Assembly (NCBI RefSeq): GCF_013368755.1
Contig: NC_049561.1
Span: 3,844,001-3,908,000, forward strand
Source: Talaromyces rugulosus
Lineage: Eukaryota > Ascomycota > Eurotiomycetes > Eurotiales > Trichocomaceae
Length of the DNA stretch: 64,000 nt
Reading direction: 5' to 3'
Part shown: positions 1 to 12,096 of the stretch, one piece after another
How the letters are laid out: each line of letters begins with the position of its first letter
How positions within the stretch are numbered: position 1 is the first letter of the stretch
Translations under genes and position numbers: made by a program
The notes under the pieces: model-generated
Told to the model about the DNA's origin: nothing
The model's database searches: none
The model's input: only the letters and a program-made list of their open reading frames with translations

Positions 1-1180
1 GGCACCAGGAGTGGTCTCAGCGCCAAGGGTGTTGGACCCGGGAGTAGGGGTTCCGGTAGAGGCGCCTGCAGTGCCGGGGCTGGTGGTGAAGGTCGAAGCA
101 CCGCCAGTGGTTGTGCCAGCACCAGATGTACCGGTAGCCTTGGAAGTGGTCGAGGTGTGGGGAGAAGTGGTGGTGCTGGTGACAGTGGGGCAGGTCAGGT
201 CGTACAAAGGCTTGGTGGTCAAAGAGGTACCGACGAGACCGAAGCTGGGGTTGGGGGTGGTGCCATCAGCATCCTGGAGAATGTACCACCAGGTGTTGAC
301 CTTGTCGAAGAGGAAGTTGCAGCCGACGTCGTCCCAGTAGGTCTTGGCGTTCTTAATCGAAGCAACACCCTTGCCCTCGGTCTTACCGCTGACTGGCCAG
401 CCGGTCTCAGTGATCCAGATGGGCTTGTCACCAGAGTTCTTCTTGACGTTGTTCATGGCTTCCTGGAGCAGAGACTTGCCGTTCGAGACGTCGTTGTCGT
501 CGGTGTTCTGGAAGTAGGGGTAGGCATCAATGCCGAGCCAGTCGCAGGCATCAATGACAGGCTGGTTGGTGGTGTTGGCCCAGGCAGTCCAGGTGTCGAC
601 GTGGCCGATGGGTGCATCCTTCAAGCTAGTTCCAGAGACGGTGGAGCGGACGGTCTTGATGTATTCGAGAATGGTGTCCGGGCCCTTGCCAATGCCAGCC
701 TCGGCGGCAATGCCAGTGGGCGAGTCACGGTACAGATCCTCACTGCCGACAGAGATACCGACAACCAGTTTGGTGAACTTGTCTCCGTAGGTGGAGATGG
801 CAGACTTCAGGGCAGCAATCTCGTCGTCAAAGGTATCACCAGAGGCCCAGAGACCGAGAAGAAGAGTGGTCTCTTCCTGGATAGCGGCGTCAATGGCAGT
901 GATGGGAGTGTTGGTAGTACCACCTTGCTGTAAAGCCAGTCTGTCAGTGTCTTGATACCTATCAAAATAGGCGAGAAATACTCACGATCATGGTGTACAG
1001 ACGGGCGCTGTTGAAGTCCTTGGCGCCAACAAGGGCTTTGGCAGTCTTGAACTCATCCAAGAAGTCCTGTTGCGATTTGAAGGAGCCATCGCCGTGGGTT
1101 GAGCCGTAGTTGAAGCCCTTGGTCACGGCCGCGGCGGGCGATAAAGACAGAGCCAAAGCGAGTGCGTGTGTGAGCTGCAT
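1..1180 (-). CDS. eglC: Glucan endo-1,3-beta-glucosidase, GH17, eglC-like (3' end outside window)
   Basis: Secreted cell-wall beta-1,3-glucanase of family GH17. Exon 1 is 1180-986 (65 codons), followed by a 58-bp intron; exon 2 runs from 927 leftward off the window. The protein starts with a signal peptide (residues 1 to about 18, [13 protein letters not shown]...) and continues [13 protein letters not shown]. The family acid/base Glu is in SVGSEDLYR and the nucleophile Glu in WITETGWP. After the catalytic domain comes a Ser/Thr/Gly-rich tail (about positions 190 down to 1), as in GPI-anchored EglC proteins; the GPI signal would lie beyond base 1. By family knowledge it acts on beta-1,3-glucan at the cell surface during wall remodelling. 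The frame is intact across everything visible. The symbol rests on remembered similarity to Aspergillus EglC, not on a search. Confidence 0.9.
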
Positions 1181-2193
1181 GGTGAATATACCAAGCCGGT
1201 TGTTAACGAGTGTCGAAGAAAAGTCAAAAGAGTGAAAAAATCAACGAGTAGAAAGAAGGACGAAAAGGAAAAAAGAAGGAAGTGGTTGAGCGAGAGTGGT
1301 GATGAAAAGGTTGGAACCGAGCAACCAGACCAAACATTAAGAAGAATCGCGAGAGAAGGAAAGAGCGATCGGGCGGACCTTGGCACAGGCGAATCTGGGC
1401 CCAGGGGCCACGGGGCACGGCCCAATCAGCGCCGGCCGCGGGCGCCACGGTGGGTCTATGGGTCCATCTTACCACGTCATCCCAGAATAAGGCGCCCCTA
1501 TTGGGCTACGTAGCACCACTAACCCGAAACAGGAAAGGCCGCTTGCGTTGGCCGCTGAGACACGCCCGAATGTTTCACCAGGAACATCGAAAGCATCATC
1601 ATTCGATATGTTGAAGAAAAGAAAATATGAAAACAGACAAAGGGCGGGTAAGTTACAAGGCACCAGGGGAGCACGCTCCGATTATTGCGCCGTTCCAGTG
1701 TTGCGTGCGACCTGGTACCGAGGATCCAGCCCTGATTGTTGTCTGGTCGAGTCACGTGAACCGCCCCTTGCCTGGTCTCGACTTTTCAGTCTCCTGCGCT
1801 TCCGGGGAAAATACGGGCTAAAAATACCTTGTTCAATCATGATACCAACAAACGCAACATGCAATGATTCGATCCGGCGAGCCACGGCTGTGCTGGCCCA
1901 CCTCAAGGCGTCGAGTCCAGGCTCTGGATGCATCCATGGGTGCGCAAAGGCCATGATTGAGATTTTGCCTGCCCCTGCCCCTGCGCACTGCAGTCTGATG
2001 ATTGTAAGTTGTGTGCTAGTACAAGAATAACAACACTCTATTGCTTCCACGCACTGTGGGGCGGCGGGCTTGCCTCGGCTGTGGCTCTCTTGTGGCTGTG
2101 CCGGCCCACTTCCCCTTTCTTCCGCGCTATTCCTGTTCTGGTCGCTGCGGTCATTTTTCATTCTGTTGCTTACAAAGTTGCACTCTGGCTGAC
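1181..2193. other. Intergenic region between the glucanase and the transposon
   Basis: About 1 kb. It holds the glucanase promoter on the minus strand, with a purine-rich stretch at about 1205-1290 just upstream of the start. Reading frames of 100-190 codons exist on both strands (for example minus 2257-1682), but none resembles a known protein and they overlap each other, so they are treated as chance. The transposon inserted at TA 2194-2195. Confidence 0.5.
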
Positions 2194-2195
2194 TA

Positions 2196-2249
2196 ACGTA
2201 ATCGGACACCCACCCGATCAGGACACCCACCCGATCACCCGCTCCGAAC
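2196..2249 (+). repeat. Left terminal inverted repeat (54 bp)
   Basis: Exact inverted match to 4021-4074. It starts ACGTAATC and contains a 17-bp unit, GGACACCCACCCGATCA, repeated head-to-tail at 2204-2220 and 2221-2237, then CCCGCTCCGAAC. Tandem units inside an inverted repeat are typical of transposase-binding sites; that role is inferred. Confidence 0.97.
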
Positions 2250-2289
2250 TTCTTCAAATATTATCAACGTTCAATTTTGACGCGTCACC

Positions 2290-3957
2290 ATGCCACCAAT
2301 TCGCAATAAAAATCCAAAAAATTCAGCTGAGCAAGAAGGACGAATCTTATTAGCAATTTCCGATTTAAAAAGTCAAAAAATCTCAAGTATTCATGAAGCT
2401 ACGCGAATTTATAATATACCGTACTCAACTTTGTACGATCGATATCATGGCATCCAATTCAAACAAAAAAAACGCGCCAACAATCATAAATTGACTGAAT
2501 TTGAAGAGGAATTGCTTGTCAAATGGATATTGGACCTAGATAAGCGAGGATTACCTCCCTAACCATCTATAGTACAAGATATGGCAAATATTCTGCTTTC
2601 TCAACATGGCAATCAAGAGATCAGTAAGAAATGGATATATCGATTTATTCAACATCGCCCAGATCTTAAATTAAGATTTTCTCGAAGATATAATTACAAG
2701 CGTGCTAAATACAAAGATCCAAAGATAATTCAAGAGTATTTTGACCGCGTACAAGAGGCTATATTGAAATATAGCATCTTACCGGAAGATATCTATAACT
2801 TTAATAAGACTAGCTTCACTATGGGACTTTGTGCGACTGTAAAAGTTATAATAGAAAGCAATCAATATAACAGGCCATATCTATTACAACCTGGTAATCG
2901 AGAATGGGTAACTGCAATCGAGGCAGTCAACTCTACTAGATGGGCTTTATCCTTATATATGATTTTCAAAGCAACAAAATACTCGCAAGAAGGCTGGTTT
3001 GAGACTTTTCCAGATAATTGGAGAATTAATATTAGTGATAATGGATGGATGACAGATAAAATTGGTATAGATTAGCTTATTAATCACTTCATTCCTCATA
3101 TAAATGGCCATATAATTGGAAGATATTGCATGCTGATTCTTGATGGCTATAGAAGTCATTTAACTGCTGAATTTGACTGTACATGCACTGAGAATCATAT
3201 TATCCTAATCTGCATGTCTCTACATTCCTCTCATCTTTTGCAGCCTCTTGATGTCAGTTGTTTTGCTGTTTTAAAACAATAATATAGACAGCTTGTTGAA
3301 CAGCAGATGAGGCTTGGATTCAATCATATTGATAAAATCGACTTTCTTACTGCATTTCTGAAAACGCATACAACAGCATATAAAGCTGAGACTATTCAGA
3401 ATGGCTTTATAGCAACTGGATTAGTGCCATTTAATCCAGATCAAGTTTATCAACAGCTTACTATACAATTAAGAACGCCAATCCCTTCTCCAAGTTGATT
3501 AAGCAATTCACAATCATCTTGCTTATAAACACCTCAAAATCCATGTTAATTTAAGCGTCAATTAAGTATAATCAAGAAGCGTATAAACCAGCGTATAGGA
3601 AGTCCATTGGGTTCAGTTAATGAGGTGATTAATCAGATGTCTAAAGTATATAAGATGACTGTAAATAGTTTTTTATTATTAGGGAAAGAAGTCCATGATT
3701 TACAGGCTACACATGAGAAGGAGAAGCAGAAACAAAGAAAATCTAAAAAGCAGATATCTTATAAGCAAGGAATTACTAGAGAAGAAGCTCAGGTGCTTAT
3801 ACAGGGTCAGATTGAGGCATCTCAAATTGATATTACTGCTCCGGTCGAGCCTGAGCTGCCAGCCTCGCAAGCACTCGTACGCCGCCAATTTCGGTGTAGT
3901 GAGTGTAATACTCTCGGGCATAGAAGGTCTCAATGCCCTAATCTTAGTATAAATTAG
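2290..3957 (+). pseudogene. Fot1/pogo-family transposase, broken by stops
   Basis: One frame from ATG 2290 to TAG 3957, interrupted by TAA 2560, TAG 3073, a TAA at about 3280 and TGA 3496, with no frameshift needed. The N-terminus (MPPIRNKNPKN...IPYSTLYDRYHG) is a psq/CENP-B helix-turn-helix, followed by a Tc5-type DNA-binding region (KKWIYRFIQHRPDLKLR). The first catalytic block reads YNFNKTSFTMG where the family has N-[MF]-D-E-[TK]-G, so the first Asp is Asn. The second (LILDGYRSH) and third (LQPLDV) blocks keep their Asp. The C-terminus ends in a CCHC knuckle (CSECNTLGHRRSQC). The differences are mostly G-to-A or C-to-T. The transposase cannot be functional as it stands. Confidence 0.93.
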
Positions 3958-4020
3958 TTTTTTATATATAATTCTTATTTGGGTCAGAAATTGAGATTTG
4001 AAATCAATGTAGTAAGACGC

Positions 4021-4074
4021 GTTCGGAGCGGGTGATCGGGTGGGTGTCCTGATCGGGTGGGTGTCCGATTACGT
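4021..4074 (-). repeat. Right terminal inverted repeat (54 bp)
   Basis: Perfect reverse complement of 2196-2249, including both copies of the 17-bp subrepeat. It is followed directly by TA (4075-4076), the target-site duplication. Confidence 0.97.
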
Positions 4075-4076
4075 TA

Positions 4077-4892
4077 TAAACCAGCACATATTGATATTAT
4101 TAACTGTATCGTGGGTTGTAAGGCTGTAACATTGCATGGGTTCGCATGTTGCATAATTAGACAGTTCTAAAATTACTGTTCCAACATATTGTTGTCAATT
4201 TTTTCTGTGTAAATTTACAATTGGTCCTGAATTGTAAGAATAAATACGACAGTTGATTATTGTCGATAATGACAGACCAGAGGTTGCATAAAGCTTCAGA
4301 ATAGGAACGAATATTATGATTGAATTTACTTAGAAGACTTGAAGCTATCTGGGGGGAAATTTCTTTTGTGCGCAAGCGGTGCTTCTTCAGGAGAAGCGCG
4401 GTCAGGTGACCTTATCCCACCGACTTACTGTCGACATTTATTTGCAATAATAATAACAACAATAAAAAAGCATGCAGTGATCAATAATCTAGAGGCAGCA
4501 ACATTTGAACCTGGCAATTACAGTAAATAGGGACTATTTATAACTTTTAGTCTACGGAGTTGTCGCCGGAGCACGTCGGATATCGACTAACATTTTCGGC
4601 GTTCAACGGCGTTCCAACTCCGAAAGCAAAATAGATAACACGTCTTGTGCACACAAACAAGTATTTGTTGTTCTGTCTTTGCAAAAACATAGCTCAATGT
4701 CTTCCATTTGCCACTGACCTTCTAGAATCTGGTCTCCCCTCGAATTCCGAAGAGTGCCGCCGGCATTGAACGCCGTGAGGACGAGCAGATCCCGGGACCA
4801 ATAGCCAGCAGCTAAAATATCCTTGTGGATCGAGATATATTCAATATTTCATCGACTATGTAGGCTTTCGCTTGATTTGTACATCCTGACCC
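4077..4892. other. Intergenic region right of the transposon
   Basis: About 0.8 kb, AT-rich to about 4530 and then more balanced. No gene recognised. It should contain the promoter and perhaps the first exon of the regulator starting near 4.9 kb, but no ATG joining that frame through a convincing intron was found. Confidence 0.4.
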
Positions 4893-7143
4893 CGCCTGAC
4901 CACCAGCAGGAGCTCACGCCGTCGTAATGGCAAGCCCGCAAGCTGCGAGCCGTGTCGACGAGACAAGGTCCGCTGTGACCACAAGCTTCCTGTCTGCACT
5001 CGCTGTAAACAGCGTCGAATTGCTAATACATGCTTCTACCACCCGGCGCCTTTGACCCGTGCCAGGCCTCCCTTGCCGTCCCCTCTGACCGATAGCAGTC
5101 CGGGGCCATCCCGGTTTGTCGAAACATCGCCTGGCGATGTCGAGCTGCAGCCGTTTCAAAGCCCGGAAACATCTTTCTCATTGCGAATGGGCTACCTCGG
5201 TCCTACCAGCGTCGTGGCAGAGTTCCTCTCTGTCAACGAGTCTGCCGGTGAACTGGGCGATGACTCGTCTGCTAGAGTGGAAAGCTCGAGGCATTTACCA
5301 CCGTACTGGTTCAAGAAAGTATTGAACGTCCTTGCACTTTTGGAAGATTTTTCAATTTTAGAGGTATTGGCTCGGGAACTTAATGATATGAGCCAGGCCG
5401 CAATGATTCCCAGTCCGTTTGTGGGCAATGCTTTCAAACCGATTCGGAAACTTGCCGATGAGTATCTCCTAAAAAGACGATCAGACATCCAACTCCAGCG
5501 CTTGGCTTCAAAGATTGTTGAGAATACTGCTAGGTCATTCCACATTCCTTCGTCAACAGAAGGCTGTGACTTTCATCGATTGTATACTGGCGACAATACC
5601 CGTCTGGAAATCTTAGGTATCATATTCTCTCTAGCCGGCCGGAGCACCTATTTCGGACTGGGGTCCGGCTTATTCCTGAACCATGACGAGCCTCGCAGTC
5701 GGGCACAGTTTGCCCAGAAGATGTTCCTGGCCAGCGATATAACATTGCAATTGTGTAAAATGCTCACCCCTAATAATGATCTGCTTGTTTGGCTGCTATA
5801 TGAAAATATGCTGTTATCAAGCATGATCCATGGTGATTCAAGTGGGTACTCTTGTTAAGTTTTCAAGGTGTAAAAGTTCTAAACCAATTTTTATGTAGGC
5901 GAGGTTAAATGGCACCGACTGGGAGACCTATCCACGAACATCTTTACGCTTGGCGCCCACAGAGAGGTCAAGCCGTCGTCAGGCCTCCCGAGATTCATCA
6001 TCGAGACCCGAAAACGCCTCTTTGCCTCTTCGTACCGATTAGATAAAAATATTGCGACCTCTTTGGACCGGCCACCGAGATTGTCCTTTAGACATTCGGA
6101 TTGTGGGCTCCCCTTGGCTATTAGTGATGATGTATATGGTGCCTCGAGCGCGGCCTTTGACCAGGCATGCGAGAACGTTGACCAAGATGGTTGGAGTTTA
6201 AAGCCTGTATATCAGACTTCTGATTGGATACGAGCACGGTATATCAACTCTACATTCCGGGAAGAAATCCTTGAGATGGCTGTCCGAACCCCAAGCCCAG
6301 AGGCTGCGGCTCAATTGAAGTTTGTTCTCTCGCTTCGATTTTCCAGAGGTTTATAGTATGCTAAAAGACTTGAAAAAAATAGTGACATTTCACGCCGGTG
6401 CAAGGAAAAATGGGAATCCTACCCTGCCCATCTCCGCATGGTCCCTCATATCTGGAACGATGACGCCCCGGTGGCGGTGTCCCTAATGCTCGTCACCGCA
6501 TATCTCGCGTACCTGGACAACGACCTCATCATCCAGAAGCTTCTAGTCGGGAAATACCAAGCCCCGAATATTGAACTGCTTTCTGTCAGCTCTGAAATTC
6601 TCTCTACCGTGCTTTTCCTGGGCACACAGCGCGAACATATGCGTCATATACATAGGGACTTGGTATGGGTTGTAAGTTTTTCCCTCCCCATACGACATGA
6701 ATATCTCCTAAAAATTCTTTTCTGTATAGATTATATTGTACGGCTTTCCCGCCGTCAGCGTCCTGACCAGAGCCCTCCAATCCGAAGCCCGCCACGGCAC
6801 AAAATTCGAATACTTGGGCTCTCGCGCCGAACTCATTCGCAATCTAAGCGTGTTCATCTCCCACATCGAATCGATGGAACGTCCTGGAAACGGGAATTAT
6901 GTTTTATTCAGCCGCGCGTCCAAAATGTTTTCGAGCATGATTGACGAGATTCTCGAAGCACGGCTGAGGGTGGATCAGGATGATAAGCCGCCGAATAAGA
7001 CAAATAATAATAATAATAATATGGAAACGCCGGTTGTCAATTCGGTGTTTGATGAGAATGAGAATTTTATGAATTTTATGGGGAATGAGAGTTTGTTGGA
7101 GTCGGTGGATTTTAGGATGATGTTTGATCAGTGGTTGGTTTGA
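4893..7143 (+). CDS. Zn2Cys6 transcription factor with fungal-specific domain (5' end unresolved)
   Basis: Nuclear DNA-binding regulator. The binuclear cluster is encoded at about 4944-5033 (CEPCRRDKVRCD...CTRC...C), preceded by a basic RRRNGK stretch. The middle homology domain follows, with HRLGDLSTNIF and SYRLDKNIATSLDRPPRLS, the usual fungal_trans signature. Introns are placed at about 5842-5897, 6320-6382 and 6672-6729; exon-exon continuity is good after 5940. Near the C-terminus an AAT run gives six Asn (about 7002-7020). The frame is closed upstream by TGA 4887 with no ATG between, so the start must lie in an undetected upstream exon or is lost. I could not confirm phase across the 5842-5897 intron. 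It lies between a dead transposon and a dead NLR, so decay is possible. Target unknown. Confidence 0.75.
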
Positions 7144-7836
7144 GGAGTCGATTATATATTATCGTTGTTTATGAAATTATGATAGGAGGTTGGAATAGAT
7201 ATTGTATTAGCTGTTTATTTGAAATATATCTTATATGTTTGTAGCACATGTAGAGAGGAAAGAATTATCAAATTAAGAATTAATACGATAGTAGTATGGG
7301 TTGCCAGTTTAGACGTCAGGGCGTGTGGAAAAGCCTCTGGATTGGGTAATGGCCTCATAGTTTGGGAAACTAACTTAATAGACTGTGTACGGATAAATAC
7401 AGGATTTGTGGGGGGATCGCTGATAAAAACTGATTTGTCTGTTCACTTCCAGGTTGCATGTGACGTAGATTGGCTTGAGTAACATATACTAACAGTATTA
7501 ATTGATACATTTTGGGAAGTGGTCATAATTGGTAACCCTAATTCCTCAGGCGATGTCAACATATATGCCAATTGATCTATGAGCTATGTATATTTGTGGG
7601 CCGTCAACATGGGTACCACTCTCCTTGATAAAAATAAAATGAGCTTATCTAAATAGATTCGAGTGCCTGGAATCTAACATATTCTATCTTTTTCTCTCTC
7701 TGCCCAAAGCCGAGCCTTGTCCGACTTGAAGTTTCACTGTGTGTAACTACCCCCCCTTTTCTTAACATCCCCCCAATTTTCACTCGAGATTTTCAAACCA
7801 TCAATCTCAGTACCAAGAAAAGTCGAATCAAACAAA
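7144..7836. other. Intergenic region
   Basis: About 0.7 kb without a recognisable gene. The last 160 bases before 7837 are pyrimidine-rich, as in many filamentous-fungal promoters, and would have served the NLR-type gene. Confidence 0.5.
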
Positions 7837-10800
7837 ATGAATTCCACCCCGGGCGTACCTACCATTCTGGATGTTCTCAATGTTGCGAACAATCTAAGGA
7901 AAAAATTTCAAAACGCTCCATGGCAATTCAAAGCCGTTTCAGAGAGGTGAGTTACGAAACCCAATTGATTAGCTAGTGGATCTATATTAAAACAATAATA
8001 GAACCGAAAGTCTGTCAATGGTGTTATAGCAAATCCAGGACCAAGAGTTGCACACAAGACTAAACGACGAGTCCGAAAACCCTCTTAATGGCTCCCTCCA
8101 AAGGTGCCTGGAACAACTGAAAGACGTGTCACAACAGATTGAAAAGTACCAAGAGATAACGAATAAGCCAAAGGGATTTAAGGGAAGAGCAAAAGGAGCT
8201 TGGCATCGACTGACGTTCAATGAGAAAAAAAATAACACAACTTGCGGAAAAAATCAATAACCTAATCGCGGAGCTGAAATTGTGCTTGATCTATGAGAAT
8301 AGGTAAAAATTTACCTGCCTGATCAGAAGTGGAAATTTTAAAGTGAAATAGATGCGAAAGCCACAAAACAAGCGCTGCGCTGGCTATGACCAAAAAAGGA
8401 GTCGAAAAGTTACAAAAGAACCATGACGAAGGAGAGGTACAAGATATAGTGAATTAACTATCGCCGATTAACAGCGCGGCAAAACAAGCGGATGTTTCGA
8501 AAATCGGAAAGGAGGAACAGGAAAGTGGTTCCTCGAAACAGACGAGTTCCAGACATGGTTCAAACAAGATGAAAACACCGACGTGTTTGCTCGCACACTC
8601 CACTGTTATGGCGCCCAAGGAGCTGGCAAGACTATTCTGATGTCAAATGTGATTGATGAAATACGCCGCCAGTCACAAGATGATGACATGATTGGCCTTG
8701 TGTTTTTCTATTGCCACTACCGCGATACAACAATAACTACCGAGGAAATTCTTTCGAATTTCTTGAAGCAGCTGTTGCTGAAGAAACCACCAACACCCGA
8801 AATAATCTCTTAATGTAGACGACACAAGACGAAAGGTACTCATCTCAGTACCAAGGAAGCTATAAATATCTTGAAATCGGCAATTTCGAGCTTTTCAAGG
8901 GTTTTCATCATGATTGACGCACTTGATGAATGCCGAATACCCATGGAAGAACAGCATACACTGTTTAGCGAACTTTTTGATTTGCAACAAGATCATTCCC
9001 TGGGCGTTCTAGTCAGTGTACGAAAAAACACCGACGCTATGTTTATATTTAAGGAAAACCCTTCAGTGGAGATTAGGGCTCACGATGTAGATGTGAAGAA
9101 ACTCTTGGAAAGTAGGACAAAAGTCCTCCTACGTTGTGTCTAACAGAACCCAGAATTACAAAAAGAAATATTCTGCACTATTATAGAAGCGGCGGATGAA
9201 ATGTAAGTACAAGTTTGCAGTATCGCGATAGAGTAGAAGCTAACAACAATAAAGGTTCCTTCTTGCTAAGCTGTATCTCAACTTCATCGAAGAAAAGATG
9301 TCGGAGAAAGAAGTTCGCACTAGATTGAAAAATCTACCCCCTGGGTTAGATGAAGCTTACAAGGAGACCGTGGAACGAATTCAAAACCAGGCACCTAGTG
9401 ATGTCGATCAGGCAATGAAGGTCTTGACCTGGATTTGGTTTTCGAAAACATCACTGATACCCCTCGAGCTACAGCTTGCGGTTGCTGTGGAACCTGGTGA
9501 ATCCAAATTTGACGAGACAAACATCACTTGTCTAGACGATCTTGTCTCGTTATGCGCAGGCCTAGTTGCTGTTGATGAGGAAACTAATGTAATCCGACTG
9601 GAGCATTACACCACGCAAGAATACTTCGAGAAAAACCAGCCGCAATTATTTCCTGATGCAGAATATAAAATTACAGCTACCTGCATCTCATACCTGTCAA
9701 CTGATATTTGCCGGAAAGTTCCTCCTTTCCTGTGTATACATTATGATGTACCCGATATAAATCCCTTGGTGCATTCGGGACTCACTTTCTTTCCTTATGC
9801 AGATACGAACTGGGGCTATCACGCAAGAAAAGCGTACCCTAAAACGAAGGAACTGATCGGGAATTTTTTGGAATTGGTCGGAAAAATTTTTCAAAACGAA
9901 TATGCACTCGCACTGTTAACAAGAGATTATTCGAGGCTCCGTCCTCTCCCTATCAATTTCGCAGCTTTGTATGGCTTAGACGAATATATCACGGATCTTT
10001 TTAAACACAAACTTGATAAAGATAGTCATGATTCTCTATTTAAAAAGGTGGGCGATAGCGATAGAGCTGCGGTGTTATAGACAACCTATGAGGATCAAAT
10101 AAATACGGTCAAACTTCTTCTTTGACATAACTGGAAGGTCAATGCGACCAACGTGGATGGTTAAACATCATTACATGTTGCTGTCAGAAATGGGCAAAAA
10201 AGCTTGATCCCGTTATTAGTGGAACACGGGGCGGATATTGAGCATCTAGATGGATGCGGTCGGACGCCGCTTCTGAGAGCCGCTTATCATGTGAAGAGCG
10301 ACTCCATGCGGGAGCTCTTGAACTTAAGAGCGAACATTAATGCTGTAGACAACTCAAACTACAATGCTCTACATTGCGTAGCCGTGTCCGGCAATGGAGA
10401 GATGATGGAATTGTTTTTGTCAGACTCACAATGTGATGTCAACGCTCTGGACTTCTGCGACGTGCATAATATGACACCGCTACTCTGGGCCGTGGAAAGG
10501 GGAAGACAGGGAGCTACGGATTTACTAATCACTCACGGAGTTGATGTTAACGCTGGGATTGAGAGAAAAAAATATAAAGAATTAGACAGCGGGGCAGCGA
10601 TCTATATGCCTCTCGACATACCTCCCCCACCACTTGCGGATAGCAATGGCCTCACCCCACTACATTTCGCAGCCCTTATAGGTAATAAGACGATGACAAA
10701 ATTTCTCCTATCGAGAGGAGCAGGTATCAACGTACGTGACGGCAATGGAGACACCCCATTGCATCTCGCCCTTCGTAGATCTATATTGGACCCCTTTAAC

Positions 10801-11901
10801 GGACTATCAGGAGAAATAGACAGATGGTCTGTTCCAAAATATGCGGGTTATTTACAGGTACGTGGAAGAACAACTGATCATTTAGAAGCCCATACTCAAA
10901 GAAAATAAACGCAGAACGAAGGGTACTCCTCGTTGAAACCCTGTTGGAAGAAGGCGACATAAATGTTGACATACGCAATACAAAACAAGAATCGCCTTTA
11001 CACTTGATTCATTACGACGAGGAAAACTCAGGTGACATTCTCTGCAAAACAATGACAAAGTCTCAAAGCATATTTACAGCCAACGACAAAGGGCAGACAC
11101 CATTGCACCTTTCATGTCTCGAAGGAAACATTGAAGCAACTCGCATGATGCTTGATGTGAGCTTTTGCGCTATCGAGGCCCAAGACTTAGAAGAACAAAC
11201 ACCATTATTCTATGCCTCCCGCACTCAAAATGAATCAATAATAGGGACGCTTTTCAACTACATCGAGAAAGGAAATTCGAACAAATGGGACCAAGCGGAC
11301 TTGAAAGGTAGAACGCCACTAAATGCTATCTTGAACCTGGCCTCTGCCTCACTAAAACGGTGGAAAAGTTTCTTGACTATGGAGCAAATATAAACAGCGT
11401 TGACAAAGATGGGAACTGTCCGCTCAATATATTTCTCCAGTCACAACGTTACTCTTTGCCCCAAAATTACGACAGAAGGGTGGCCATATGCAAACTTCTC
11501 TTAAAACGAGGGGTAGATCTAAACTGGAAAAGCCATTCTGGGAAAAATCTTGCCCATGCGTCTATGCGCATGGGACAAACCGTGAAATCCTTGGAATATT
11601 AAAAGCTCATGGGGTTGATATGACCGCAAAAGACAGTCGCAATAGAAACATACTTCACCACGGAGCAATGCACGGTTTTGTGAATGAAGAAAAAATGGAC
11701 ATGGTTCGGGAACATCTCGATTTGCTTATGAACCAGGAGGACATCTACGGCATGACTCCGCTTTCGTACTCCGAAAACTATGCTGATAGGGAATGCTATG
11801 AAGCCTTTCCCGTTTTCTATCTACCGGACCGGAATTTGACACTGGAAGTACTGAGAAAGGCTCAATCACAATTGGAAGAAAATGGCCTCGAGCCTAAGTA
11901 A
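7837..11901 (+). pseudogene. NACHT/ankyrin NLR-type STAND protein, degenerate
   Basis: A fungal NLR-like gene: a helical N-terminus (MNSTPGVPTILDVLNVANNL), a NACHT-type NTPase and ankyrin repeats. Walker A is YGAQGAGKTIL (about 8610-8640) and Walker B is VFIMIDALDEC (about 8905). A winged-helix-like part (about 9250-9640) precedes ankyrin repeats from about 10150 to 11800 (for example NGLTPLHFAALIGN). Intact relatives act in heterokaryon incompatibility and innate recognition. This copy is broken: TAG at about 8028-8030, a +1 shift in the A-run near 8224-8232, TAA near 8457, a shift near 8500, TAA 8811-8813, TAA near 10123 and 10162, and frame changes near 10900, 11365 and 11590. Plausible introns remain (7948-, 8305-, 9203-, 10858-10914). 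Sequencing error could explain some homopolymer shifts but not the stops. Confidence 0.85.
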
Positions 11902-12096
11902 ACTAAACTGAGAAGAGCCAAGGGACAGCATGGAAGCAGCATTTGAAGTTTGGTAATGATTTGTGACTTGTAAGTTATTGAGTCTGTACCATTTTTTATT
12001 GAATATTCACAAGTGATAGGGATCTGAAATATAAGGGAAATACCTTTGTGCACAAAAAGTTTATTATAACTGAGAAAAATTGATTATTATTGCTCT

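Larger units (their letters stand above)
2194..4076 (+). mobile_element. Fot1/pogo-like DNA transposon (Tc1/mariner superfamily), RIP-mutated
   Basis: An 1879-bp element (2196-4074) flanked by TA on both sides (2194-2195 and 4075-4076), as expected for a Tc1/mariner-superfamily insertion. Its ends are exact 54-bp inverted repeats. The internal frame encodes a pogo/Fot1-type transposase with a psq/CENP-B-like helix-turn-helix, a DDD catalytic region and a C-terminal CCHC zinc knuckle. Length and repeat size match the Fot1 group (about 1.9 kb). It is inactive: several in-frame stops and a mutated first catalytic Asp. The ends are identical although the coding region is damaged, so the insertion is probably fairly recent, or the ends may have been spared. 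It is markedly AT-richer than its surroundings. Confidence 0.93.

Noticed and set aside
157..933. 258-codon plus-strand frame
   Set aside because: Antisense shadow of the GH17 glucanase exon, explained by its codon composition.
1682..2257. 191-codon minus-strand frame
   Set aside because: No family features, composition unlike the neighbouring genes, overlaps other random frames and the transposon end.
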